In this document: positions 1 through 14,700 of the stretch, piece by piece
Position numbering within the stretch: the first letter of the stretch is position 1
Layout of the letters: the number at the start of each line of letters is the position of its first letter
Assembly: GCA_035048485.1 (NCBI GenBank)
Contig: CM068580.1
Span: 35,687,585-35,751,584 of the forward strand
Direction: 5' to 3'
From: Pteria penguin
Lineage: Eukaryota > Mollusca > Bivalvia > Pterioida > Pteriidae
DNA length: 64,000 bases
Notes under the pieces: generated by a model
Database searches by the model: none
What the model was told of the DNA's origin: nothing
The model's input: the letters and a program-made list of their open reading frames with translations, nothing else
Position numbers and translations under genes: made by a program

Positions 1-371
1 TCATCCAATCAGTGGCTGTGTTTGGTGTGGAAGATATAAATGACAACATGCTTCATGGATTAAACTGGATGATCACGTGTATTTTTTGGATGGTGACATG
101 TTTGCCTGGATTGACAATGTTTTCCTGTGGTCGACAAAAAAGGTAGGTATGTCATCCTATGTAATATTTCATTATACCATAATGTCATTTTGAGCATATC
201 AAGCTCTTCAAATATGATATTGTTACACTTTAACAAAAGTAGAAATTACTGCAAATTGTCAAGGAAAACTTCTACCAATTTGCCATACTTTACATTTCAA
301 TATTGAATCAACATGTGTACAAATTTTACGCATGCGACATTTTTATTGAATGTCACTCTCCTATTAATATC

Positions 372-540
372 ATTGCAAAAACATTTCAATGGCGGATTTA
401 GAGGGGGGGGGGAGGGGGCCCAGGACCACCCTTTCGGCCACATATTTACTGGTAAAAATCCAGATTTAGCACCAAAAATGGCTAAGTCGTTTGGCTAATA
501 CACATGTGGGCCCCCACTTTTTTGAAAATCCTGGATCTGC
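372..540. mobile_element. Short inverted-repeat element, GGCGGATTTAG type
   Basis: The ends are near inverted repeats: TGGCGGATTTAGAGG on the left and, in reverse, AGTGGCAGATCCAGG on the right, with G-runs and C-runs just inside. No coding sequence. It resembles abundant non-autonomous elements of invertebrate genomes. A relative lies at 16068-16235. Confidence 0.5.
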
Positions 541-769
541 CACTGCAGTTGACATTCAAAATTTTCAACTAACAAATCAAGTTGAATGAGTCTAACATGA
601 AGAAGAAAGAGCTAGAGCAGACAAATACCCCCTGTGGCAAGAAAGTTGAAACATGCAATACTGGTTATTCACCCCAAGATACATCACTGGTATAAGTGTA
701 ATGGATTCACGGGTATAAGTGTAATGGATGTCCCACTTACAAGCACATCTTGAAGTATAATCAATGAAA

Positions 770-1705
770 ATGATGTTTTACCCACTGTGTCTATTGTGAC
801 CTTGACCTTTGACATATGACCTTGGTTCAAGGTCATGACACACCCTTGGATCCTAAGCAACAATTCTGTGAAATATTACTGAAATCCGTGAACAGGGGAA
901 ATAATTATGGCCCAGACAAGGTTATACCAATTGTGTCTATTGTGACCTTGACCTTAGACCTATGACTGTGTTTCAAGGTCATGACACACCCTTGGATCTT
1001 AATCAACAATTCTGTGAAATATTATTGAAATCTGTGCACAGGTCAGAAGTTATGGCCCAGACAAAGTTTTATTTATTGTGTCTATTATGACCTTGACCTT
1101 TGACCTTGGTTCAAGGACATGACACACTGTTGGATCCTGAGCAACAATTCTGTGAAATATTGAAATTCGTGCATTGGGGAAAAAGTTAAGGCCCAGACAA
1201 GGTTTTATTTATTGTGTCTATTATAAACTTGACCTTTGACCTTGGTTTCATGACACACCCTTGGATCCTAAGCAACAATTTTATGAAATATTATTTAAAT
1301 CAGTGCATATGGGAAGAATTTATGGCCCGGACAAGGCTTTACTTGTGTCTATTTTGACCTTGACCTTTGACCTTGGTTCAAGGCCATGACACATCCTTGG
1401 ATCCTAAGCAAACATTCTGTGAAATATTACTGAAATCTGTGCACAGGGGAAGAAGTTATGGCCTAGTTAAGGTTTTACTTATTGTGTCTATCATGACCTT
1501 GACCTTTGACCTATGAACTTGGTTCAAGGTCATGACACACCCTTGGATCATAAGCAACAATTCTGTTAAATATTATTGAAATCTGTGCTCAGGGTGAGAA
1601 GTTATGGCTCGGACAATGTTTGGCAGACAGACGGACAGACATACAGTTGGACAGACAGACAGGGTCCTATATATCCCCAAAGCTTTGTTTGTGGGGGCTA
1701 TAAAA
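770..1705 (+). repeat. Tandem ~145-bp units with GACCTTGACCTTTGACC core
   Basis: About six diverged units. Each starts near 'attgtgtctattgtgacctt', continues with 'caaggtcatgacacaccctt' and 'agcaacaattctgtgaaata', and ends with 'gaagttatggcccagacaag'. The last unit runs into a GGACAGACAGACAG tail and a G-rich 'tttgtttgtgggggctat' end. A single complete copy lies at 60215-60440. Four units contain an exact TGACCTTTGACCT. It lies beyond the 3' end of MAPK15. Confidence 0.75.
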
Positions 1706-2722
1706 ATATCATTAATGTAAGTGGATCAGTTGGTTACAGATTAAATATTGTCTGTTCTGAAGAAAAAAACTGCTGCAAATCTGAAGTCATCAATTTTATA
1801 CTTTTTTTTTATACATTATTATTATTGTAATTATTATTATTATTTTATACAGTGTTGAATCTTTTTGGAGTAGTAGAAATTTAACATTATAAAACAAACT
1901 CAACATAATAAAACAAGTTTATATCTGAAATTTGATTTTCAGCAAAATTGTTATTTCTCACTGAAGTGTTAAAATGACCATAATATCAAGTTGATGCCCT
2001 ATCTAATATATAAGCATTCACCACAGTTCAAGCAAGCCCATAAATATGTCCATTTATCTAGACAAGAATACTCATAATTTCTGTTGGGTTCTTCTACTGG
2101 GTAATAACACTTCTTGATATTACAATAAGTAGCAGTCAACTACACTAGAATTTCCACAAAATTGAATTTTAATTTTGAGTGTTTGATTCAGGGTGACAGA
2201 AAAATTATGAACCAATCACTGTAAATTCCAGGTAGACTGTACTATATAATGATGATATGCAAACTGAAGGTTAACTTCACATTCATTCTTAGAAATGGAT
2301 GACAAAATTAAAACATTAAAAGCGTATTAATATTCATTAATTATCTGTAAATAAGTTCCAGGACCCAAATCAAAAGTATAGGTTTGTTATTCATCAAATA
2401 TCTATAATTGAGAACCACATATTCAGTGTGTATTTCTACACTAACTTATGGTAGCTCTCAAAAATTAATTGATACAACAATGACAAACAATATATTTTGT
2501 GACATTATGGCAAGGAAAATGTTATGGATGAATGATTATGACATCAGAGGCTTGTAAACTAGTATAGAAACACTCTACAATACTCTAGTTATACATAGTA
2601 CACACCGATATTGTAACACTTTGTAACACAGTTATAAGTCTATAACATATTCAGATCTACAGGTTACAAATAATACCAATTCCCACTAGTTTATATCTAA
2701 CATGCTCTTCAATGTTTAAAAG
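1706..2722. other. AT-rich 3' flank of MAPK15, no gene seen
   Basis: Low-complexity (ATT)n near 1815-1850, then AT-rich sequence with no recognisable gene. It may hold the MAPK15 3'UTR or an unfound last exon. Confidence 0.4.
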
Positions 2723-2761
2723 TTAGAGGAAGGACATGACTAATACAAGCCTCTGACTCAC

Positions 2762-5700
2762 CTGGATGTTTCGGCCATACAGGAATTGATTCATTTGAAC
2801 ACGTGGATTATGAGACTTCAAGAAAATCTCATAAAGCTGTGTCTGTGCAACATATCAAACAAAGTGAGGAGAACAGCAGAAAAGTCTCAATAAATATACA
2901 CAACTGAAAGTTAGGCAGTTAATCCCATTCAAATTAATAATCTAATCTTTGTTCTGTATTATTATATTGATAGCATGTTATTAAATAGTTTGGGCAGCAC
3001 TTCGTGTTTAATAAGATACTTACAGCAGCAGCAGATTGAGACCCATGAGGAAGTTGGTCGTATGTTTTCTGTCTCTGCTGTCGAGACCTTACATCTCTTG
3101 AATCATTGTGTGTTGTTCTTCCAAATGCTGCATGAGTAATGTTAAACCATAGTAACTACAAATATCTATATTTTTAAATAAAGATATAAAATAAATTTCT
3201 TTTTAACCAGTAACTCGTACGATATGGTTGACTAGACAGGTTAAGCAGTACTAAAGTGTGCAGCCGTATTTTAGAACATGAATATCTTTCATTAATTTGT
3301 TGGTTGCTTTAAGTCATTTGAAAGAAACTTATAAGTTTGATTTTATTTGAAAATAACACAAAAGATATGTGACATACCAGATGTAAATGAGGACTGATGT
3401 GGGGCAGAGTGTGGATGTACTTCTGCCACAGGTTTATTATAGCCTTTACCACCATAGCCTTTGACAGGCATAGTATTCTCTTTCTGGTAAGGCTCACTAG
3501 GTGGTACTTCCTCGGGACTATGAGAATGATCCCTCATTTGAGCAGCACTTCTTAATTCCTGTCTACGGCGTCGCCTTTCTTGTTTCTTTTGAATGATCAT
3601 CTATTTAAAAAAATACACATTTACAGTAAAATATCCTCATATAAACAACTTTATATGTTGTGAATATTAATTGTAAAATAATGGAATTTTATCTAGTAAA
3701 TTTCATTCTGTAATTGTTTTAAACTTTGAAGTTTATCCTTAAATACTACCTCATATAATTTGTTTCTGTACTCCTCCACAGTCAATTGTACATCATCACT
3801 TAATGGTGGTACCACATCATAATTTAAAGAAATTTCTTCTGAGGTATTGTGGAACCTTTGGAAAAAGAAAAAATTATTAGTATTTGATCAGTCTTTATGA
3901 AAACTCAATATTATTATGGGTTATTAGCATTTGCATGGACCATAGCTCAAATGGCTAGAAAAAATTTTTTATCTGAAAACTGAGAATAAACAAGAGCAAA
4001 GCCTAGTGTGGCATAATATGTCTGTTGCAAAGCTTGAAGGGGATCAATCTGAATGAATGGCCAAGTTTCAATCCAATACCTTGAAACACTGCATAAAGAA
4101 ATCCGGAAAACTGTAAAATCCTTGAAAATTTCTAAGTTCAAGGGGCATAACTCTGGCAAATCCAAAGCAATCATACCCAAATGCAAAATTGTACTTACCC
4201 TCATTAATATTAAGTAATATAGAAAGTTTAAATCCAATACCTATAAAGACTGCAGAAAAATGTCTGGAAAACTGTAAAATCCTTGAAATTATCTAAGTTC
4301 AAGGGCCATAACTCTGTCAAAACCAAAACAATTATACCAAAATGCAAACTGGCACTGACCCTTATTGATATAAAGATTTACCTAGTTTTAATCAAATGCC
4401 TCTAAAGACTGCAGAAAAAAGTCTGGAAAACTATAGAATCCTTGAAAATCTCTTAGTTCAGGGGCCGTATTTTTGGCAGAACAAAAGCAATCATACCCAA
4501 ATGCAAAGTGGAACTGACCCTTGTTGGTATAAAGTAATATACCAAGTTTTAATCCAATACCTTTAAAAACTACAGAAAAAAGTCTGGAAAACTGTAAAAT
4601 CCCTAAAAATTTCAAGGGCTGGGACTTTGGCAAAAAAAAAAAGCAATCATACCCAAGGGTGAACTGGTACTGACCCTTGTTGATATAAAGTTATATGCCA
4701 AGTTTCAATCCAATACCTTGAAAGACTGCAGAAAAAAAGTCCGCAAAACATGACCTCGAACGGACAGACAATGCCTTAACATAATATGCCCCGTCTTATG
4801 ATGGGAGTATGAAAATACTGACATTAGATGAATCCTCGTAAAAACAAGAAACCGTCAAGGACGGTATGACCGGATTGCAAATGCTAAACGCAAAGTGTTG
4901 ACGACAGATGGACAGACAGACAGACAGAAGGACCGATTTTGCCAATTTATAGACGAGAATTGCTTTGCATTAACATTAACAATACATGTATGCAAGTGGT
5001 CATCCTAAAGGCAAAAAAAAAACAGTATGTGTTCACTGAAGCGTAAAGTCAAGGTCAAGGTCACTAAAATTTTGTATTGGTTGGATAGAACATTCAAGTA
5101 TCCACAAACCTATCAACTTTGACATAAGTACCCTTTAGGGTATGAAAGAAACCAAGCTAAACGCAACTAAAAAACAAAATGTTGATGCCCTGCGGGTGGA
5201 CGGACGGACAGACAGACGGACAGACCGACGGATGGACAGACAGATTTCGCCAATTCAAAGACCGGAATTGCTTTGCATTAACAATACATGTATGCAAGTG
5301 GTCACCCTAAAGGCAAAAAACAGTGTGTGTTCACTGAAGCATAAAGTCAAGGTCAAGGTCACTAAATTTTGGTATCGGTTGGATAGAACATTCAAGTATC
5401 TACTAACCTACCAACTTTGACATGAGTACCCTTTAGGGTATGAAAGAAACCAAGCTAAACGCAAATGCTTAACGCAAAATGTTGACGCCATGCGGACAGA
5501 CGGACGGACAGACTAACTGACGATCTTTGCCAATTCATAGACCGGAATTGCTTTGCAATCCGGTCAATAAAAGTATAAACATTTTATTTATATGCTGATA
5601 TCACACTGACCGTAAATACCCTAATTCACTCAGACGAGAATGTTTTTCTTAGAAAACAAACTCTGTTTGCCAAACACATACACTCCCAGTGGCACCAAAG

Positions 5701-8700
5701 TGTAAAAACTTAATTTTAGCGAGAAGGTCACTGTCAAGGTCAAAAGGTCATCGCCCTTGGTGTCATTTGAAAGGGCTTCAGTAGTTGAGTGTGCATGTCA
5801 AATATAAAGTCTCTAACCCTCACAGTTCAAAAGTTATAGCCAAGGTTAAACGGACAGACGACCAAACAAAGGCAGGTCAAAACAATGTGCCCCTGATCTA
5901 TCGATCCGGGTCATAAAAAGCACTTCAACACAATGAACACCTCTGACATACTGAAAACCATCGTCACAAACCACAATATTCCAAGTAGGTTCCCCTGTCT
6001 CCAACTGGAGATAGCAAAACAGACTCTGAATACTGTGCTTTGTGATGGTAACTTGTTTGTGTATATGTAAATTTGTAAATACCTTGATACATATGGATGC
6101 CTTAAGGCTTCGTCTGCTGTTATTCTCTTATCTGGATTAAACTGAAGCAGTCTCTTCATCAAATCTACGCCATCTTTGGCTGCATCAGGTAACATGTCAT
6201 CAAAAGACTTTTTTGACCTGTGGATAAAAAGTTGTATTTTGAAACTTGCTGTCTAAAAGCCTTGCATTGCAGAAGTGGTCTCACCCTGTATTTCTTCACT
6301 CTGAACTGAGTCTCGCTTAGGGCTGTCTCTGGGTATTTTGGGACTGGAGCTTGGACATTCCGAATTGGGAAAAAGGCATTGTTTTGAACAAAATTCAGAA
6401 AATTTTCAATGTAAAATAAAAAGCCAGTAAAATCACTTTCGCTGATTATTTGAAGTACAGGAATGCTTATTATTATATTTACATTAATACATTATATACT
6501 GCATTCACGTATTCATACTGGTGCTTGCACCGAAAAGACTTATTACTACTATCACAGCATTGAGAAACACATGACTGCTCTAGATTTACAAGCGCCATAG
6601 TAAACTGATGTAAACATAGTCATGTTGATCAAATGAATGTTATTTTCCAGTTTCCAGAGTGAGTGGCGCGGACAGTAGATTGAAAAATTTTGTTCTTGGT
6701 TAACAAAATTCGCTATCAACAATTGGGCTAATATGGGAAAAATTAAATTTTAGGCATTGGGAATGGGGCTGATATTTGGCTCAAAATAAGCCCAAGCAAT
6801 GGCCCTTCGGCATATTGTCAAATGTGAAATGATTTCAACATAACATTACATAATGCTATGTATGAAATCAGGTCAGATATACACTATACAGATGCAAGTG
6901 CTGTATTGCATCATGTTTTGCTATACATGTAATTACTAATTAATTATATAAATATTGCCTCAATACGGGATTTTCTGCCCAAATGATATGAGTTTCAAAA
7001 CACGGCTAATATTGAAAAACATGCCTCAGGCCAATACGACAGACCTCGGCGCAATAACTAGGCCAATATGGAAAACATTGATTAATAGCCCTATATTATC
7101 TCATATTATATCTTTAATTCTATTCAATTCTTTTTTTACAGTTTACAAGAAAATAAGCATTCTAAAAGTATTGCTAAAGCAATAAAAGTTCCCTACCATC
7201 CCTAACAAATTATACAATGCACACATCTATAAGAGGCTGCTACTGTAAATATAGTCCAGTCCAGGTGTTTTGTAATTTTTCCACCTGCCACATTGGGCCA
7301 CATTCGGGTGAAATTTCAAGAATTACACAATACATATTGCAACTAGAACTGTCCTAATGGGACAAATACCCCTGTGGCAACAAAATTCAAAGCAGGGCAA
7401 AGACCAAAGTAAAGGTCGCAAGGTAAAAAATTTTGGTACCAACAGACAGGGTTTGCCATGAGGAATACACATGTGTAGTATGAAGACTCTATATCTTGGT
7501 TCAATAATTATGGCTAAGGTTAAAGTTTCTTAAAAGTTGGTCAAACATTAAGGTCATGAGATCAAAAATTTTGGTACCGACAGACAGGTCTTGCCACAAA
7601 GAATACACATGTGTAGTATGAAGACTCTATCTCTTGGTTCAAAAATTATGGCTATGGTTAAAGTTTTTCAAAAGTAGGTCAAACATCAAGGTCATGAAAT
7701 CAAAAATTTTGGTACCGACAGACAAGTCTTGCCAAAAAGAAAACACATGTGTAGTATGAATGCCCCATCTCTTCTGGTTCAAAAATTATGGCTAAGGTTA
7801 AAGTTTTCATAAGTAAGTCAAATGACAAGGTGAAGGTCACAGGATAAAAAATTCTGGTAATGACAGAATGGTCTTGCCACAAGGAATACACATGTGTTGT
7901 ATGAAGACTCACATCTCTCTTGGTTCAAAAGTTATGGCCAAGATTAAAGTTTTTTAAAAGTAGGTAAAACATCAAGGTTAAAGTTTTCAGGACAGACAGG
8001 GGGTATAATAAAAGTGTGAATAAGCACAGGCAAATTTCAACCTGTGTTCCCACTGTCATTTCGAGTGTTTTTCAACTGTTTTGTGTGCAGTTTCTCCAAA
8101 ACATCTGGACTGTACCGATATATAATGTATAAGCGAGTCTTATCATAACTGATGGATACCATTTTTCCTGCTGTGTGAAGTGGAGCAAAATTCAAACATG
8201 ACATGTAACTTGTCATGGTAAAGCAAATGTACAAAATATCAAATGATAATCTGTAAGCTTGACCAAAAAAAAAAGTGTGGAAAACTAAGTATTTGCATTA
8301 ATTCTCTAAATCAAGGGTCATACCTCAGCAAAAAATTTACGAACCAGAACAAAATTCGAATATTAATGTGATCTGGAAAAAAAGTTTGGAAAACTGATTT
8401 CCTGGACTGATAGAATACACACCTGAAGTCCCAATTCGGCAAAATTATCAGGTAGACGACTTAAAGAAAAAAATACTTACTTGCTTGATGCCTTTTCTAA
8501 TACTGATGATCCATAAGCAGATTTTATACTATCTATATCTGAAAATATACATTACAGTATTACATGAATTTCTTGCAACCATAAACAAATCACAAAATGA
8601 AAGTTAACAAGTTATCAAATAATCCAATGTTCTTTGCCTACCTTCTCTACTTGGTGTAGGTATACAGCTCATGATTTTCTCTATTTGATTGAGGGTTGAT

Positions 8701-11700
8701 GATCCAGGAAATAATGGTTTACCACCTAACATCTCTCCCAATATACATCCAAGAGACCACATATCAACACCCTTGGTATATCTATAATCAACATTTATAT
8801 TGTTTGTAGAATTCTTCATAAGACATATTTCTTAAAGTGCTATTAGAATGTTGGAGAATTTTGCGTTTTCATGTAATACTTATTGAATTATTCCTTCATT
8901 GATAGAAATTACAACTTTTCCTGCTTCAGTATTTCTCTGGGAGTTGTTTTAAAATACCGATTTGCCTAGTATCATGAACAAAATAAAAAGACTTCCCGTT
9001 GAACTTGTTACATAACCTTTGTAGAACTTTTAATGTCATTTAGTATGACGTCACAATTCAAAATTTAACGTAATAATGAAAAATCTGGGAAAGGTAGCAC
9101 CTGTACAACTTCTGACGTCACATATTATGGCCATTAACTACTAAAAAAAGCTATTGAACTTTTTACTGCTTATTGTATACATCTTGAGATCTGCATCATG
9201 CATGAGCGTAATATTTTGTGAGCGACTCTTTTATGTACATAGGCACATAATATAGAAAAATTGTGATCATTCTAGTAGCACTTTACAATATACAGGTAAA
9301 TATATCACAAAAAGTTCTGAAATAGGATTGAAATTTGCACTATAAGAAAATATGCAACAACTGATTTTTCTTTATTAAGATTTGGAAGTTTTTTAATATA
9401 CTGTACCTATGAGATCCCAACAGTATTTCAGGTGCTCTGTACCATCTTGTGGCCACATACTCTGTCAGATTTGGATCACCAGTTTCAGCATCTATTCCAA
9501 TTTGTGTCAACGAACGTGCAAGTCCAAAGTCACACACCTTCACAACACACTCACTGTCCAACAGTATATTAGAGGGCTTAAAAGGAATAGAAATAATTAA
9601 TGCTTAAATTGAAGTATCTTTTTCTTCCATAATATTTGCTGGTTTCATGACTTGCTGTTTACCCAGTGTGTCTCTTTCAAATAATAACAAAGATATCATG
9701 GGCTCCAACAAGCAGGTATAGTTTGTTAATTATTTTATTTTATTCCTTATTTCATTTCACTTATATGGTGAAGGCATCTGTCTGATGAAATATTTTGACC
9801 TATACAAATGACCCATCAAAAGAAGTGATGGATCTTAAAAGGGTTAACACCAACTACAACACAGGGCCTTGTGTATTGTATCTGATCACTGACAAGTGCT
9901 AACATGGACTATGATACAGAGCCTTGTGTATTGTATCTGATCACTGACAAGTGTTCACATGGACTATGATACAGAGCTTTGTGTATTGTATCTCACCACT
10001 GACAAGTGTTAACATGGACTATGATACAGAGCCTTGTGTATTGTATCTTATCAATGACAAGTGTTAACATGGACTATGATACAGAGCCTTGTGTATTGTA
10101 TCTTATCAATGACAAGTGTTAACATGGACTATGATACAGAGCCTTGTGTATTGTATTTTATCAATGACAAGTGTTAACATGGACTATGATACAGAGCCTT
10201 GTGTATTGTATCTTATCAATGACAAGTGTTGACATGGACTATGATACAGAGCCTTGTGTATTGTATTTTATTAATGACAAGTGTTAACATGGACTATGAT
10301 ACAGAGCCTTGTGTAATGTATTTTATCAATGACAAGTGTTAACATGGACTATGATACAGAGCCTTGTGTATTGTATTTTATCAATGACAAGTGTTAACAT
10401 GGACTATGATACAGAGCCTTGTGTATTGTATTTTATCAATGACAAGTGTTAACATGGACTATGATACAGAGCCTTGTGTATTGTATTTTATCAATGACAA
10501 GTGTTAACATGGACTATGATACAGAGCCTTGTGTATTGTATCTTATCATTGACAAGTGCTAACATGGACTCTGATACAGAGCCTTGTGTAATGTATTTTA
10601 TCAATGACAAGTGTTAACATGGACTATGATACAGAGCCTTGTGTACTGTATTTTATCAATGACAAGTGTTAACATGGACTATGATACAGAGCCTTGTGTA
10701 TTGTATTTTATCAATGACAAGTGTTAACATGGACTATGATACAGAGCCTTGTGTATTGTATTTTATCAATGACAAGTGTTAACATGGACTATGATACAGA
10801 GCCTTGTGTATTGTATTTTATCAATGACAAGTGTTAACATGGACTCTGATACAGAGCCTTGTGTAATGTATTTTATAATTGACAATTGTAAACATGGACT
10901 CTGATACAGAGCCTTGTGTATTGTATTTTATCAATGACAAGTGTTAACATGGACTCTGATACAGAGCCTTGTGTATTGTATTTTATCAATGACAAGTGTT
11001 AACATGGACTCTGATACAGAGCCTTGTGTATTGTATTTTATCAATGACAAGTGTTCACATGGACTATGATACAGAGCCTTGTGTATTGTATTTTATCAAT
11101 GACAAGTGTTAACATGGACTCTGATACAGAGCCTTGTGTATTGTATCTTATCATTGACAAGTGTTAACATCGACTATGATATGGGGCCTTACATATTGTG
11201 TCTTTTCATTGACAAGTGCTGACATGGAACTATGATCCAAGGTGTTGTGTATTGTATCTTATCATTGACAAGTGTTTACATGGACTATGATAAGGGGGCC
11301 TTGCGTATTGTATCTTATCATTGACAATGGCTAACACTGACTATGATACGGAGTGTTTTGTACTGTATCTTATCATTGACTTATGGCTCATAGAACATGA
11401 CAACAGGATCTTGTGGTCCAGTGGGCAAAGCATGCCACAGACTGTGCTATAACAGCTCAGGGTTTTCTGTAATTCATTGCTCACACTTTACGCATTTTAA
11501 TTTACTGCATTAACTTGAGTCAGTTTGATTTTTGTTTAATATATTGCATTTAATTCAAACTTTTTTTAAATACATGTTATCAGTTTACTTCTGATGGAAT
11601 AAAGAACATCATCATCAGTGATTCATTTTGAAACTTGATCGACTCAATGTGTACAGCAGACCCATCCATTAGAAAACATGTTTATGTATCCAAATGTAAT

Positions 11701-14700
11701 GGGTCCGGATTTTAATTAATGGATTGTAATGTGAAATTATGGGAACTTTACAATAAATATTCACAGCTATTTACTGAAGTTTTATAGAAAATTTAAATGA
11801 AGTTAACAGTGATAAATTTTTAACAACATTTCAACACTGCATGGCAGTTTGATTCTCATTTACTGATTTGGGAGAAGCCTACTAATTAATTCCTTTTCAG
11901 AGACATAATTATCTATATCCCTTACTATTGTTTTTACCCACAATTTACCAAATGTCAGAAAAGGAAGCTTTTCATTGGTGGGTACTTTACTTTTAGCCAA
12001 TCACATGTAGCTATTTAAATGTTGCTCAGAAGGCATTCATTGCCCCTCTAACAATCTGATTAATATCCTTAGATGAAAATGTTCTGACAGCTAACTGATA
12101 AAAACAGATAATGGAAAATATAATGCGTCCCTTGGAAGCATGTGACAGAAATCAATGGGTTTTTTTTTTAATTTAATGCATAAAATCTGCAGGATGGAGG
12201 GCAAAATGAATCACTGCACCCTCTTTTCTCTGTATAAGTACCTTTTGATCCCTGTGTATGACATTTCCAGAATGAAGATACTTGGTTGCTTTAAACATCT
12301 GATACATGATATATCTCTTATGTACATCCTTCAAAATGCTCCCTCTCTTTATTACATTATGCAGATCAGTTTCTGACAAATACAAATTCAACTTTATATA
12401 TATCATATTTTGCTATGATTTATAATGATTTACATATCTGCAACAAAGTGTGTACATGTACACATACTTAATCAATAAAACTGTGATAGTTCTTAAGTTT
12501 GTGTCTTTACTTTGAAAATACATCAATGCAACATAAATATCTTTTTAGTATATATGTATATATTCTTATCTTATATTGATATTGAAGTGAGTAAAATTTG
12601 CATATTTAGATATATCTATAAGCATGGTGGCCAAACTACAGAATTTATGTAGTAACATTAATTCATATGCAGGCAACAATATTTATTGTTACCAAATGAA
12701 AAGGAATTAACAAATCTTACCCATAAATTCAAAGACTAAATATATATCTTTGTCATTTTCAGCCTTAATGACATTATGAAGTTTAACAATGTTGTTATGA
12801 TCTCCAAATTCCTGCAGGAACATTATTTCTCTAAAGGTTCGCTACAAACAAAATAATTGGCACCAAATATAACAACTGATGTAGAAATAAGTCACATTAA
12901 ATGTAAAAACAAGTGATGCTTCAAAACAGAGAGAACACATTTAATAATATCTATTTATTTACATCACATTTACATAAAGATTCCTAACTTTATCTTCATT
13001 ATCAATGTGATTACAGGAATAAGATACTGATGTATGTATATCTTATGGATTATGTGCTACAGCTCTTATCCTGTGAGGAAATGCTATTGCTACACACCTT
13101 TTGTTGAATTCCATAGGCATTCAAATACATGTACACAGTACATGTTTAAATAATTACCTGAGCGTCTGTTTGATTGCGAAATGCATCAAATATTTTTTTG
13201 ACTGCAACAACTTCTCCTGTTCTCCTATCAACAGCTTTCCACACAATGCCATAAGCCTGCAAGTGTGAAAGCATACTTATTGCAGTACTTAAAACAAATT
13301 GTGGATTTAGTATTAAACAAAACTAATTCCATCATAAATAAAAATTATATAATCATGCTCTAATATGCAAATACACCTTTCATAAAAAATTTGTGAAACA
13401 ATGCTAATGTTTGTCCTGTCATAGGATGCAGAATATAATATTACATCTGCATTAATTCTGAACACAGACTGCATGGGAAAGCAAATAACTGACTGATCTA
13501 TTAATACAGCATCATCACATTTATAATGCTTTTAAAAACTGATGACCAGAGTAGAATGAAGATATGAAGATTGTATTCTTGTTTTACAAAACCAAGATTA
13601 TTTCACTTATAATTATATGGTGGAAGCAAAAAGGGTTGGGGTTGGGAGGGGGGGTGGAATAATGGCCTCTTTATTTTTTACCTAAAGCACCAATAATTTT
13701 CAGTGCGGGAACAGTGTAAGATCTTTCTAAAGACTCCATGACATGGTATACTTTGGCATGAAAATCCTGAAAGACTGCTAGAATTATAAACCTGGGTAGT
13801 CAGATTATAAATCTAGTGCTCCATAACTGGGTATTAAGTTTAAGTGACTGGGTTATAATACCTAAAAATAAAAGATTTATGGACTGGATTCTTTGTAAAA
13901 TGTGTGTTAAGATGTGTGTTATGTTGGCTCTGATGTTTACTTTTGTTTACATTCAGAGAACTGACTGTTTTTCGAAGAAATTAAAAATGCAGGCCCCTAA
14001 GGACTGAGTTTCCTCTGCTCGAGTTACAAGTGATTACAATCTGCAGTCATTGCAGTACTTGCCTTTTATTCACAAGCTCCATGCTCCATACAACCACCTA
14101 ATTGTGGAAACATTTATTGAACCGAGTAATTGTTCTGTATTCATTCATAGACATCGAAGTGAAGTAAAATAAAGTCAGAAAGGATGTCTCAGAACATGGT
14201 CACGTATTTTTCGTCTCAAAAAACGTCCTTATGACGCCAAAATGCTTTGTGACATCAAGAAAGCAAACTGGTGATCCTTAGATACGTCTCTTAATCTCGC
14301 ATGTGCCTAGATGTAAACAAACCAAAATGGTGGACGATAAGCCTACCGTTACTCCATTTCAACCGCAAATAATTTCCCCTATCTCTTTTAATCCTAACTT
14401 CTTTGGCACCAGTCTGAGGCGCAAAACACTTCAATATAGTGCTAGTAAATAAGGAACGGTAAAATTTCTTTGATATGTACAATATTTTGGCCTATATAAC
14501 CCTGGACCCCTAAACTTTACTAAGGCCCATAACTGGAATAAATTTAACATAGCCCCAACCTTCATTTTAATTATAGTATAATTAGGGAAAAATTTAATAT
14601 CAAGCATTTTGAAATTGTTTTATGAATATATATTTCATGACTTGCAAAGTGAAAATTATGGCTACGCTTTCAGTTGCTTTTCATGAATCATTATATTTTA

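Noticed and set aside
3..152. Plus-strand open stretch ending at a GTAGGT donor-like site
   Set aside because: It has no recognisable domain, is tryptophan-rich by composition, and contains imperfect internal repeats. It could be an exon of a gene to the left but cannot be supported.
9840..11395. CRISPR-like array
   Set aside because: Continuous 55-bp tandem units with no unique spacers, in an animal intron.
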